Below are positions 1 to 5,700 of a DNA stretch of 9,781 nucleotides, in pieces. The position numbers and the translations under genes were made by a program. This stretch comes from Alphaproteobacteria bacterium (GTDB taxonomy: Bacteria; Pseudomonadota; Alphaproteobacteria; Rhodobacterales; Rhodobacteraceae). The stretch covers positions 1-9,781 of the forward strand of contig RFIR01000170.1 in NCBI GenBank assembly GCA_003695135.1. The letters run 5' to 3'. The notes under the pieces were generated by a model that did not search any database, had not been told where the DNA came from, and was given only the letters and a program-made list of their open reading frames with translations. The stretch's first letter is position 1, and each line of letters begins with the position of its first letter.

Positions 1-123
1 CGAGGCGGCAAACAGGACCAGCATCTCCTGCACGTCGTTCAGGAACACCGCATGGCCCAGCGAACCGACAAGGACATTCGCGAAGAAGACGGCGAACAGC
101 AGTGCGGCGACGATCAGTGTCAT
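1..123 (-). CDS. Small putative membrane protein, N-terminal part (3' end outside window)
   Basis: An open frame starts at the ATG read from 123 down to 121 and stays open to the window edge, giving 41 codons. The N-terminus (MTLIVAALLFAVFFANVLVG) is a run of about 20 hydrophobic residues that looks like a membrane segment or uncleaved signal anchor. A short polar stretch (HAVFLNDVQEM) follows, then a second hydrophobic run (LVLFAAS) that is cut by the edge. I do not recognise the family, and this much sequence does not support a function. It is divergent from the LacI-type regulator gene with 143 bp between start codons, and that gap holds two operators and a predicted promoter for this gene. 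It is therefore probably the first gene of a sugar- or metabolite-regulated unit running left, perhaps a transporter operon (inference). A weak ribosome site (GGCGGGA) precedes the ATG. Confidence 0.6.
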   Translation of the reverse strand, partial: MTLIVAALLFAVFFANVLVGSLGHAVFLNDVQEMLVLFAAS

Positions 124-160
124 GGGTCCCGCCAGGTTGAGGGGAACGATTCGCCGGGCC

Positions 161-189
161 AATGTAAGCGCTTACATCCGGCCGCGCAA
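161..189 (-). promoter_or_regulatory. Predicted sigma-70-type promoter for the leftward membrane-protein gene
   Basis: On the minus strand, TTGCGC (189-184) and TACATT (166-161) are separated by exactly 17 nt. The -35 matches consensus at three positions and the -10 at four. Operator 1 (162-177) covers the -10 and part of the spacer, so a bound repressor would block it. The leader to the ATG at 123 would be about 30 nt. This is a pattern match only. Confidence 0.4.
162..177. promoter_or_regulatory. LacI-family operator 1 (perfect palindrome)
   Basis: ATGTAAGCGCTTACAT is a perfect 16-bp inverted repeat with the central CG typical of LacI/GalR-family operators. It lies between the divergent membrane-protein and LacI-regulator genes. 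A near-copy with one changed base lies with its centre 35 bp away. The likely ligand is the regulator encoded next to it (inference from position and family). Confidence 0.85.
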
Positions 190-191
190 GC

Positions 192-220
192 TTGCAATGT
201 AAGCGCTTGCATCGTTTAAC
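192..220 (+). promoter_or_regulatory. Predicted sigma-70-type promoter for the LacI regulator gene
   Basis: TTGCAA (192-197) and TTTAAC (215-220) are separated by 17 nt, and each matches its consensus hexamer at four of six positions. Operator 2 (197-212) fills the spacer, which implies autorepression. Transcription would begin near 227, about 40 nt before the ATG at 267. It is not tested. Confidence 0.45.
197..212. promoter_or_regulatory. LacI-family operator 2 (near-perfect palindrome)
   Basis: ATGTAAGCGCTTGCAT matches operator 1 at 15 of 16 positions; the only change is A to G in the right half-site. It sits between the predicted -35 and -10 of the regulator gene. A 10-bp palindrome GCAAGCTTGC (186-195) lies between the two operators and reuses the same half-site letters without the central CG. 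It could be a weak third site or a by-product. Confidence 0.8.
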
Positions 221-266
221 GGCGGAGCCGGCGGCCGCGGCTGGCCGGCGGAAATCGGGGGCGGCG

Positions 267-1310
267 ATGGGCGGCAGGCAGATCACGGAAGGGCACAGAT
301 CGCCGACGCTCGCCGATGTCGCGCGGCGGGCGGGGGTGTCGACGGCCACGGTCTCGCGCTGCCTGAACGCGCCCGACCGGGTGATCGAGCCGACGCGCGA
401 GCGGGTGCAGGCCGCGATACGCGAGCTCGGCTATTCACCCAATTTCGGCGCCCGGGCGCTGGCGGCGCGCCGGACCATGACCATCGGCGCCATCATCCCG
501 ACGATGGAGAACGCCATCTTCGCTCGCGGCATCCAGGCGTTTCAGGAGACGCTGCACGGGCTCGGCTACATGCTGCTGGTGGCGAGTTCCTCCTACAGCA
601 TGGAGCTGGAGGAGGAGCAGGTCGGGGCGCTGGTCGCCCGCGGTGCCGACGGGCTGCTGCTGATCGGCCAGGACCGCGACATGCGGGTGGTCGACTTCCT
701 TCGCCGCCATGCGGTGCCGGCGGTGGCGGCCTGGACCTATGATCCCGAGGGGCCGCTGCCCTCGGTGGGCTTCGACAACCGCGCCGCGATGCGCGCGCTG
801 GCGGCGGAGGTGATCGCGCTCGGCCATCGCCGGCTGGGCCTGATCTCGGCCCATACCGCCCATAACGACCGCGCGCGGGGGCGGGTCGAGGGGGCACGTG
901 ACGCGGTGCGGGCGGCCGGGCTCGGCGCGGCGGCGCTGACCGTCGTCGAGACCGCCTATGGCATCGAGACTGGGGCGGCGGCCCTTGCGCGGATCATGGC
1001 CGGGGACCGTCCGCCCACCGCGGTGCTGTGCGGCAATGACGTGCTGGCCGTCGGCGCGCTGATCCAGGCGCGGCGGACGGGCATCGCGGTGCCCGATGCC
1101 GTTTCGATCACCGGTTTCGACGACATCGACCTTGCCAGCGTGGCCGTACCGGCGCTGACGACGGTCCATGTCCCGCATCGCGAGATGGGCCGGCGCGCGG
1201 CGCGCATGCTGGTGGAGATGGTCGAGCAGGGCGCGCCGGGCGAAGCGGTCGAACTGGCAACCGGGATCCGGCGGCGCGAGTCGCTGGCCCCGCCCCCGGC
1301 GGAGGGTTGA
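267..1310 (+). CDS. LacI/GalR-family transcriptional repressor (ligand unknown)
   Basis: The 347-aa product has the standard length and layout of a LacI-family repressor. An N-terminal helix-turn-helix spans residues 14-33 (PTLADVARRAGVSTATVSRC). A hinge region with the family pattern (SPNFGARALAARR) follows at about 57-69, then a periplasmic-binding-protein-like sugar-sensing and dimerisation domain from about 72 to 340. The domain carries typical core motifs such as IGAIIPT (73-79), LGHRRLGLIS (185-194), AVLCGNDVLAVGAL (252-265) and ITGFDDIDLASVAVPALTTV (281-300). I chose the ATG at 267. An upstream in-frame TTG at 192 would put the start inside the predicted promoter and operator and would add about 25 residues before the helix-turn-helix that the family lacks. 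The two flanking palindromes are the likely operators, giving autoregulation and control of the divergent gene. The effector, probably a sugar or sugar acid, cannot be read from the sequence. Confidence 0.93.
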   Translation: MGGRQITEGHRSPTLADVARRAGVSTATVSRCLNAPDRVIEPTRERVQAAIRELGYSPNFGARALAARRTMTIGAIIPTMENAIFARGIQAFQETLHGLGYMLLVASSSYSMELEEEQVGALVARGADGLLLIGQDRDMRVVDFLRRHAVPAVAAWTYDPEGPLPSVGFDNRAAMRALAAEVIALGHRRLGLISAHTAHNDRARGRVEGARDAVRAAGLGAAALTVVETAYGIETGAAALARIMAGDRPPTAVLCGNDVLAVGALIQARRTGIAVPDAVSITGFDDIDLASVAVPALTTVHVPHREMGRRAARMLVEMVEQGAPGEAVELATGIRRRESLAPPPAEG

Positions 1311-1355
1311 CGGACGGCAGGGGCGGGGCCGTTCGAGCCCGGCCGCCCCGTCCGG
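1311..1355. terminator. Imperfect GC-rich hairpin filling the gap between convergent genes
   Basis: The 45 bp between the stops of the LacI gene and the CBS gene form an imperfect inverted repeat. The outer arms are CGGACGG and CCGTCCG, and the inner arms GGGGCGG and CCGCCCC, with small bulges and a central loop around TTCGAG. The position suggests a bidirectional terminator. There is no clear T-tract, so this is a moderate call. Confidence 0.5.
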
Positions 1356-2051
1356 TCAGATACCCGAACTCCAGGCCGGCAGCCGGCCCATATGGACGTC
1401 GACCTTCTTGACCCCAGGCACGTTTTCGGCCGCCACGCGCACGGCATCCTCGACCGCATCGCTGTCGGCCACGCCCCAGATGCTGACCCGCCCATCCTCG
1501 ACGGTATAGTTGACGAGATTGATGTGCAGGCCCGGAACCTCGCGCAGCGCCCGGTCGACGGCCTTGCGCAGCTCCTCGTCCGAGGCCGAGGGCGTGGGCA
1601 GCGCCTCTGCCCCGGCATGAGCCAGCGCATGGATCAGGTTGGCACGCGAGACAATGCCGACCACCCTGCCGTCGCGGACCACCGGCACCCGCTTGATGCG
1701 GCGGGTCTCCAGAAGATGGGCGATATCGGCCACCTCGCTGTCCTCGCTCACGCTCAGCACATCGGTGGTCATCACATCGACCACGCGGTGGCTGCGGGCC
1801 TTGACGTAATCGCGCGCCGCATCCGCAGTGTCGGAGATCAGCTCCAGCCACCAGCTGCGGCGGATCCCGTCCCCGTCCTGCAGCCGGCGCAGCAGATCGC
1901 CCTCGCTCAGCATGCCGACCAGCCTGCCATCGCTGTCCACCACCGGCAGCCCGCTGACATGATGGTCGAGCATCAGGCGCACCGCCTCCTCGACCGTCGC
2001 ATTCTCGTCGACCGAAATCACGGCCGTCGTCATCACATCCCTGGCTTTCAT
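1356..2051 (-). CDS. CBS-domain pair protein with C-terminal BON domain
   Basis: The 231-aa product has no signal peptide or membrane segment. It has two CBS motifs: residues 1-55 (KARDVMTT...HHVSGLPVVDSDGRLVGMLSEGDLL) and about 88-143 (RVVDVMTTDVL...RIKRVPVVRDGRVVGIVSRANLI). A BON-like domain follows at about 155-222 (LRKAVDRAL...GRVSIWGVADSDAVEDAVRVAAENVPGVKKVDVHM). Tandem CBS motifs usually bind adenine nucleotides such as AMP, ATP or SAM. BON domains are linked to phospholipid or envelope interaction. That the protein links energy state to stress proteolysis is inference; no partner is known from the sequence. The start ATG at 2051 has a good GGAGG site 6 nt upstream (2058-2062). The gene lies 72 nt downstream of ftsH on the same strand, so the two are probably co-transcribed. 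The family call is secure; the function is unknown. Confidence 0.9.
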   Translation of the reverse strand: MKARDVMTTAVISVDENATVEEAVRLMLDHHVSGLPVVDSDGRLVGMLSEGDLLRRLQDGDGIRRSWWLELISDTADAARDYVKARSHRVVDVMTTDVLSVSEDSEVADIAHLLETRRIKRVPVVRDGRVVGIVSRANLIHALAHAGAEALPTPSASDEELRKAVDRALREVPGLHINLVNYTVEDGRVSIWGVADSDAVEDAVRVAAENVPGVKKVDVHMGRLPAWSSGI

Positions 2052-2123
2052 CTCGCGCCTCCGCCTTCCGTTCTCACCCGCACCGTTCCTGCACGCCGCG
2101 CGGGCCGGCGTCCCGGTCCGGTC

Positions 2124-3956
2124 TCACACCGTCTCGACTTCCGGCCGATTGACCTTCTCGGCGATCGCCTTCAGATCCGGCTCGTCGAGCGTCTCGCGTT
2201 CCAGAAGCGTGGCCGCGGTTTCCTTCAACAGGCCGCGATTTGCCTCCAGCATCGTGACGGTCCGGTCGAAGATCTTGTCGATCATCTCGCGCACCTTGTC
2301 ATCCATCCGCTCGGCCGTGGCATCGCTGTAGCGGCGATTGAGCCAGGAGGCCTGATCCCCGGTGCCGAGAAAGTTCGGGCGATCGGCGTCGTAGCTGACA
2401 TGGCCCAGATCGGGGTCCATGCCATAGCGCGCGACCATGGCCCGGGCGATGTCGGTGGCCTTGACCAGATCGTCCGCGGCACCGGTGGAGAGATGGCCGT
2501 AGATGATCTTTTCGGCCCCGCGCCCGCCCAGCAGCACCGCGATCTTGTTCTCCAGCTCCTCGCGCGTCATCAGGAAGCGATCCTCGGTCGGCCGCTGGAT
2601 GGTGTAGCCCAGCGCGCCGATGCCGCGCGGGATGATCGAGACCTTGTGCACCGGATCGACCCCGGGCAGCGCCATCGCCATCAGCGCATGGCCCATCTCG
2701 TGATGGGCCACGATCTCGCGCTCATGCGGGTTGAGCACGCGGTTCTTCTTCTCCAGCCCGGCGACGATGCGTTCGACGGCATTGTTGAAATCCTCCATGC
2801 CCACCGCATCGGCATGGCGGCGTGTGGCCAGCAGCGCCGCCTCGTTGACCAGATTGGCCAGATCGGCGCCGGAAAAGCCCGGCGTCAGCGCCGCCACCTT
2901 CTCGGCATCCACATCCGGGGCGAGCTTCACCTTCTTCATGTGCACGCGCAGGATCTGGATGCGCCCCTTCTTGTCGGGCTTGTCGACCAGAACCTGGCGG
3001 TCGAAGCGGCCGGCGCGCAACAGTGCGGGGTCGAGGATTTCCGGCCGGTTGGTGGCGGCCAGCAGCACGACGCCCACCGTGGGGTCGAAGCCGTCAAGTT
3101 CGGTCAGCAGCTGGTTGAGCGTCTGCTCGCGCTCGTCATTGCCGCCGGTGATCTGACCCGGCGCCCGGGCGCGACCCAGCGCGTCGAGCTCGTCGATGAA
3201 GATGATTGCCGGAGCGTTCTTGCGCGCCTGCTCGAACAGGTCGCGCACCCGTGCCGCGCCGACGCCGACGAACATCTCGACGAATTCCGAGCCGGAGATG
3301 GAAAAGAAGCGCACACCCGCCTCGCCGGCCACTGCGCGGGCAAGAAGGGTCTTGCCGGTGCCCGGGGGGCCCACCAGCAGCACGCCCTTGGGGATGCGCG
3401 CGCCCAGCTTGCCGTATTCCTCGGGATCCTTGAGGAACTCGACGATCTCCTGCAGCTCGGTCTTGGCCTCGTCCACCCCGGCGACGTCATCGAAGGTCAC
3501 GCCGGTTTCCTTCTCCATATAGACCTTGGCCTTGCTCTTGCCGACCTGAAGGAAGCCGCCGAAGCCCTGCTTCTCGGCGAAGTTGCGGAAGAAGAACATC
3601 CACAGCCCGAAGAAGATGACCGCCGGTATCACCCAGGACAGCAGCGCGCTGAGCCAGGTGTTCTCCGGCACGCCGGTGATCTCGACATCGGCCTTGTCGA
3701 TGCGCTCCAGAATCGCCGGATCGACGATATTGGTCACGAAGCGGCTGCGCCCGTCCACCGGCGAATCGAACACGCCGGTGATCTTGTCCTTGCCGACAGC
3801 CACCGAGACGATGCGCCCTTCCTGCAGGTATTTCTCGAACTGGCTGTAGGTGATCGGCGCGGTCTCGCTGAAACTGGCAATCCAGGACTGGATGAAGATC
3901 ACCGCCAGAAAGGCGATCACCCAGTACCACAGATTGTACTGCGTCTTCTTTTCCAT
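2124..3956 (-). CDS. ftsH: FtsH-type membrane AAA+ zinc metalloprotease
   Basis: The product (610 aa from the chosen start) is an inner-membrane ATP-dependent protease that degrades misfolded membrane proteins and selected cytosolic ones. Membrane segment 1 spans about residues 8-28, a short periplasmic domain about 29-100, and membrane segment 2 about 102-123. The AAA+ domain has Walker A GPPGTGKT (196-203), the pore-loop MFVG (F229), Walker B IIFIDE (251-256), and a second region of homology with arginines 314 and 317. The M41 peptidase domain has the zinc motif HEMGH (419-423) and a likely third ligand at D496. I chose ATG 3956 because the sequence begins MEKKTQYNLWYW right before segment 1, a GGGGAGGAG run precedes it, and a heat-shock-type promoter lies about 40 nt upstream. 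An ATG at 3974 is the alternative; starts further upstream would precede the promoter. The protein is shorter than the housekeeping FtsH (about 640 aa) and has HEMGH rather than the usual HEAGH. Together with its neighbours, this suggests an accessory stress-island FtsH. Confidence 0.95.
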   Translation of the reverse strand: MEKKTQYNLWYWVIAFLAVIFIQSWIASFSETAPITYSQFEKYLQEGRIVSVAVGKDKITGVFDSPVDGRSRFVTNIVDPAILERIDKADVEITGVPENTWLSALLSWVIPAVIFFGLWMFFFRNFAEKQGFGGFLQVGKSKAKVYMEKETGVTFDDVAGVDEAKTELQEIVEFLKDPEEYGKLGARIPKGVLLVGPPGTGKTLLARAVAGEAGVRFFSISGSEFVEMFVGVGAARVRDLFEQARKNAPAIIFIDELDALGRARAPGQITGGNDEREQTLNQLLTELDGFDPTVGVVLLAATNRPEILDPALLRAGRFDRQVLVDKPDKKGRIQILRVHMKKVKLAPDVDAEKVAALTPGFSGADLANLVNEAALLATRRHADAVGMEDFNNAVERIVAGLEKKNRVLNPHEREIVAHHEMGHALMAMALPGVDPVHKVSIIPRGIGALGYTIQRPTEDRFLMTREELENKIAVLLGGRGAEKIIYGHLSTGAADDLVKATDIARAMVARYGMDPDLGHVSYDADRPNFLGTGDQASWLNRRYSDATAERMDDKVREMIDKIFDRTVTMLEANRGLLKETAATLLERETLDEPDLKAIAEKVNRPEVETV

Positions 3957-4002
3957 CTCCTCCCCACCCGCCATGATCTCACTGGCCGCTCTCGGGAGCC
4001 GA

Positions 4003-4031
4003 AAATGGACCCGCCCCCCGACGGGTTCAAG
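4003..4031 (-). promoter_or_regulatory. Predicted RpoH (heat-shock sigma) promoter for ftsH
   Basis: On the minus strand, CTTGAA (4031-4026) is followed by CCATTT (4008-4003). Relative to the pattern CTTGAAA-N11-15-CCCCATnT, the spacer is 14 nt and the CCATnT core is complete. It also fits the alphaproteobacterial form CTTG-N17/18-CYTATnT in spacing. Transcription would start near 3993, giving a leader of about 38 nt to the ATG at 3956. It supports that start over upstream in-frame alternatives. Confidence 0.6.
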
Positions 4032-4082
4032 CCGCATGCGACCGAAGAACGCGAATTCGTGCAGCTTTCTCCGCCGCACCCT

Positions 4083-4113
4083 CTTGAATTGGACGGGCGG
4101 CAACACACTATCT
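4083..4113 (+). promoter_or_regulatory. Tentative RpoH-like promoter for the sHsp operon
   Basis: CTTGAA (4083-4088) is followed by CACTATCT (4106-4113). The -10 matches CCCCATnT at all but two positions, and its ACTATCTG tail resembles the alphaproteobacterial CYTATnTG. The spacing is about 2 nt longer than is usual, which lowers confidence. A start near 4120 would leave a leader of about 200 nt before the first sHsp. Confidence 0.35.
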
Positions 4114-4222
4114 GACTTGAAACGCCCGATTGGGGTTTCGTGAACACTCGACGGGTCCGGCTCTTGCAGCGGACATCCTCACTCGCCGGGATCGGGAGTG
4201 CAGGGAGTCGTTGGAGTTTCTA

Positions 4223-4238
4223 CTGCCGCTAGCGGCAG
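4223..4238. repeat. Perfect 16-bp palindrome in the sHsp leader
   Basis: CTGCCGCTAGCGGCAG is an exact inverted repeat about 90 bp before the first sHsp start. As RNA it would fold into a 6-bp stem with a CUAG loop. As DNA it could be a dimeric regulator site. Nothing in the window says which. Confidence 0.6.
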
Positions 4239-4266
4239 GACTTGGCGCGTGTTCGCCCCTCAGGGC

Positions 4267-4308
4267 GTTTCGCAAGGCCGCGACGAATGCGCCGCGGCAG
4301 GGCGAAAC
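4267..4308 (+). promoter_or_regulatory. Two-part leader stem-loop upstream of sHsp 1
   Basis: GTTTCGC (4267-4273) pairs with GCGAAAC (4302-4308). Inside it, GCCGCG (4277-4282) pairs with CGCGGC (4293-4298), around a 3x3 internal loop and a 10-nt apical loop. It follows directly on a small hairpin GCCC-CTCA-GGGC (4255-4266). Strings of hairpins ahead of the ribosome site are typical of alphaproteobacterial ROSE leaders, but the ROSE-specific short motif opposite the Shine-Dalgarno is not evident here. Confidence 0.5.
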
Positions 4309-4310
4309 CC

Positions 4311-4337
4311 GAAACAGGAGGCGAGACATGCTGTTTC
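4311..4337 (+). promoter_or_regulatory. Hairpin enclosing ribosome site and AUG of sHsp 1 (RNA-thermometer candidate)
   Basis: GAAACAG (4311-4317) is perfectly complementary to CTGTTTC (4331-4337). The 13-nt loop holds most of the Shine-Dalgarno AGGAGG (4316-4321) and the start codon ATG (4328-4330); the first AG of the site is inside the stem. The stem has four A-U and three G-C pairs, so it should be only marginally stable and could open on warming. This resembles RNA thermometers of other sHsp genes, but the thermometer role is inference. Confidence 0.45.
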
Positions 4338-4756
4338 CCGTCTATACCAACCGAAGCGATCCGTTCGCGCTGATGCGTTCGATGCTGCGCGATTTCGACC
4401 GCAGCTTCCGGCCGCTGGCCTCGCCGTCAGCCTTTCCGCCGGTGAACATCTGGCAGGGGGCCGAGGCGGTGGCCATCACGGCCGAGCTGCCGGGCGTGGA
4501 ACCCGCCGACATCGAAATCACCGTGAAGGAGGACGTGCTGACGCTGTCGGGCGAGCGCAAGGCGCCGGAGGTGCCCGAAGGCGCGCGCTGGCACCGCAAC
4601 GAACGCGTGTTCGGCAAGTTCAGCCGCGCCATCCGCCTGCCCTTCGCTGCCGGCGAGGACCAGATCGAGGCCCGCTTCACCGACGGGGTGCTGCGCATCG
4701 TCGTCGGCCGGCCCGAAAAGGACAAGCCGCGCAAGATCGAGATCAAGGCCGCGTGA
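4328..4756 (+). CDS. Small heat-shock protein 1 (Hsp20/alpha-crystallin family)
   Basis: The 142-aa product is an ATP-independent holdase that would bind unfolding cytosolic proteins for later refolding or degradation. An N-terminal region of about 37 residues, with the hydrophobic start LFPVYTN and a DPFALMRSMLRDFDRSF helix-like stretch, precedes the alpha-crystallin domain at about 38-130. The conserved GVL motif is at 120-122 (FTDGVLRIVV). The C-terminal I-x-I anchor is intact (IEI, 137-139). ATG 4328 is chosen because AGGAGG lies 6 nt upstream; frames extending further upstream run through the structured leader. It is the first gene of a four-gene plus-strand unit, with only 14 nt to the next sHsp. 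Translation may be temperature-gated by the hairpin over its start. Confidence 0.93.
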   Translation: MLFPVYTNRSDPFALMRSMLRDFDRSFRPLASPSAFPPVNIWQGAEAVAITAELPGVEPADIEITVKEDVLTLSGERKAPEVPEGARWHRNERVFGKFSRAIRLPFAAGEDQIEARFTDGVLRIVVGRPEKDKPRKIEIKAA

Positions 4757-4770
4757 AAGGAGAGCGAGAG

Positions 4771-5169
4771 ATGAGCACCGCAATGTCCAGGAGCGCCGAG
4801 AAGACCCCGACCGAGGCGCCCGAGACCACCAGCGGCGGTCGTGTCTACCGGCCGCTGACCGATATCGTGGAAACCGATGCCGGCGTGTCGCTGATGCTGG
4901 AAATGCCCGGCGTGGCGGCCGACGATGTCGACATCACCCTGGAAGACCGGGTGCTGACCATCCATGGCCGGACCAGCACCACCCGGCCGGAGAAGTTCGA
5001 GCTCGCCTATGCCGAATATGGCGAGGGCGACTATGAACGCGCCTTCACCATGTCGGAGGAATTCGACCCCGACAGGATCCGGGCCGAGATGCACAACGGC
5101 GTGCTGACGGTGACCCTGCCGCGCGCCGAGGCGGCCAAGCCCAGGAAGATCGCGGTCAAGCAGGCCTGA
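4771..5169 (+). CDS. Small heat-shock protein 2 (Hsp20/alpha-crystallin family)
   Basis: The 132-aa product has a short, polar, Ser/Thr/Glu-rich N-terminal arm of about 25 residues instead of the usual hydrophobic one. The alpha-crystallin domain is at about 26-118, with ELAYAEYGEGDYERAFTM in the middle and the GVL motif at 110-112. The C-terminal anchor is a variant I-A-V (127-129). A strong AAGGAG site (4757-4762) lies 8 nt before the ATG, right after the stop of sHsp 1. Domain signature and tandem position make the family secure. The short N-terminal arm suggests it may form smaller oligomers or mix with its neighbours rather than make large homo-oligomers (inference). An open frame extends upstream in another frame over sHsp 1 and is not real. 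Confidence 0.92.
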   Translation: MSTAMSRSAEKTPTEAPETTSGGRVYRPLTDIVETDAGVSLMLEMPGVAADDVDITLEDRVLTIHGRTSTTRPEKFELAYAEYGEGDYERAFTMSEEFDPDRIRAEMHNGVLTVTLPRAEAAKPRKIAVKQA

Positions 5170-5194
5170 GACAGGACGGGAAAGGAGACCCGAG

Positions 5195-5686
5195 ATGCAG
5201 ATCAAGGATCTGATCCCCTGGGCGCGCAAGGACCAGGCGCCCGAGCAGAAACCGGCGGACGAGAACCCCATCGCCGCCCTGCAGCGCGACATGAACAAGG
5301 TGTTCGAGAACTTCTGGAACCGGTTCGGATCGCTCGACTGGCCCTGGGGCGGCGGCGATGCCCGCTCGGATGTGGTCGAGACCGACAACGCCATCGAGGT
5401 ATCGGTCGAACTGCCCGGCATGGAGATGAAGGACATCGAGGTCTCGGTGACCGACGATTTCCTGACCATCAAGGGCGAGAAGAAGGTCGAACGGCAGGAG
5501 GAGAAGAAGGGCTATTACCTCTCCGAACGCAGCTATGGCTCGATCTACCGCTCCATCCCGCTGCCGCCGGGCGTCGACGGCGAAAAGGCCGAGGCCAGCT
5601 TCAAGAACGGCGTGCTGACCGTGCGGCTGCCCCAGACCCCCGAGGCGAAGGCCAAGGTCAAGCGCAGCGAGGTCAAGGGCGCGTGA
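5195..5686 (+). CDS. Small heat-shock protein 3 (Hsp20/alpha-crystallin family)
   Basis: The 163-aa product is the longest of the three paralogues. It has a long N-terminal arm (about 1-57) that includes the amphipathic stretch NPIAALQRDMNKVFENFWNRF (25-44). The alpha-crystallin domain runs from about 58 to 147, with VELPGMEMKDIEVSV, ERSYGSIYRSIPLP and the GVL motif at 139-141 (KNGVLTVRLP). The C-terminal anchor position reads S-E-V (158-160) instead of I-x-I/V, so the usual oligomer contact looks lost or weakened. An AAAGGAG site (5181-5187) lies 7 nt before the ATG and 25 nt separate it from sHsp 2. It is clearly Hsp20 family, and the operon position suggests it works with the other two and with the downstream periplasmic protease in a shared heat response. 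Confidence 0.93.
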   Translation: MQIKDLIPWARKDQAPEQKPADENPIAALQRDMNKVFENFWNRFGSLDWPWGGGDARSDVVETDNAIEVSVELPGMEMKDIEVSVTDDFLTIKGEKKVERQEEKKGYYLSERSYGSIYRSIPLPPGVDGEKAEASFKNGVLTVRLPQTPEAKAKVKRSEVKGA

Positions 5687-5700
5687 TCCCGGCATGAACG

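Larger units (their letters stand above)
3957..4327. promoter_or_regulatory. Divergent heat-shock control region between ftsH and the sHsp operon
   Basis: This 371-bp region holds no convincing gene. It contains a good RpoH-like promoter facing ftsH and a weaker one facing the sHsp genes; their -35 motifs are both CTTGAA and point away from each other. A further CTTGAAA copy at 4116-4122 has no matching -10. The right half (about 4120-4327) would be a long leader of the sHsp mRNA. It holds a perfect 16-bp palindrome (4223-4238), a small hairpin (4255-4266), a long two-part hairpin (4267-4308), and the ribosome-site hairpin described separately. Confidence 0.6.

Noticed and set aside
192..266. 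Upstream TTG start for the LacI regulator
   Set aside because: It would begin at the predicted promoter -35 and read through operator 2, and would add about 25 residues ahead of the helix-turn-helix that the family does not have.
3957..4106. N-terminal extension of FtsH from an ATG at 4106
   Set aside because: The extension is basic and non-conserved in character, precedes the first membrane segment, and spans the predicted RpoH promoter.
1392..4115. A 907-codon open frame on the plus strand, antisense to the CBS-BON and ftsH genes
   Set aside because: It is a mirror of two clear genes whose GC-ending codons leave few stops on the other strand. The translation is His/Gln/Arg/Asp-rich with no recognisable domain.
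4116..4122. Second CTTGAAA box as another heat-shock promoter on the plus strand
   Set aside because: No CCCCATnT or CYTATnT-like -10 occurs at a suitable distance downstream.
4130..4327. N-terminal extension of sHsp 1 from 4130
   Set aside because: The region folds as a hairpin-rich leader, the translation does not look like an sHsp N-terminus, and a strong Shine-Dalgarno lies just before 4328.
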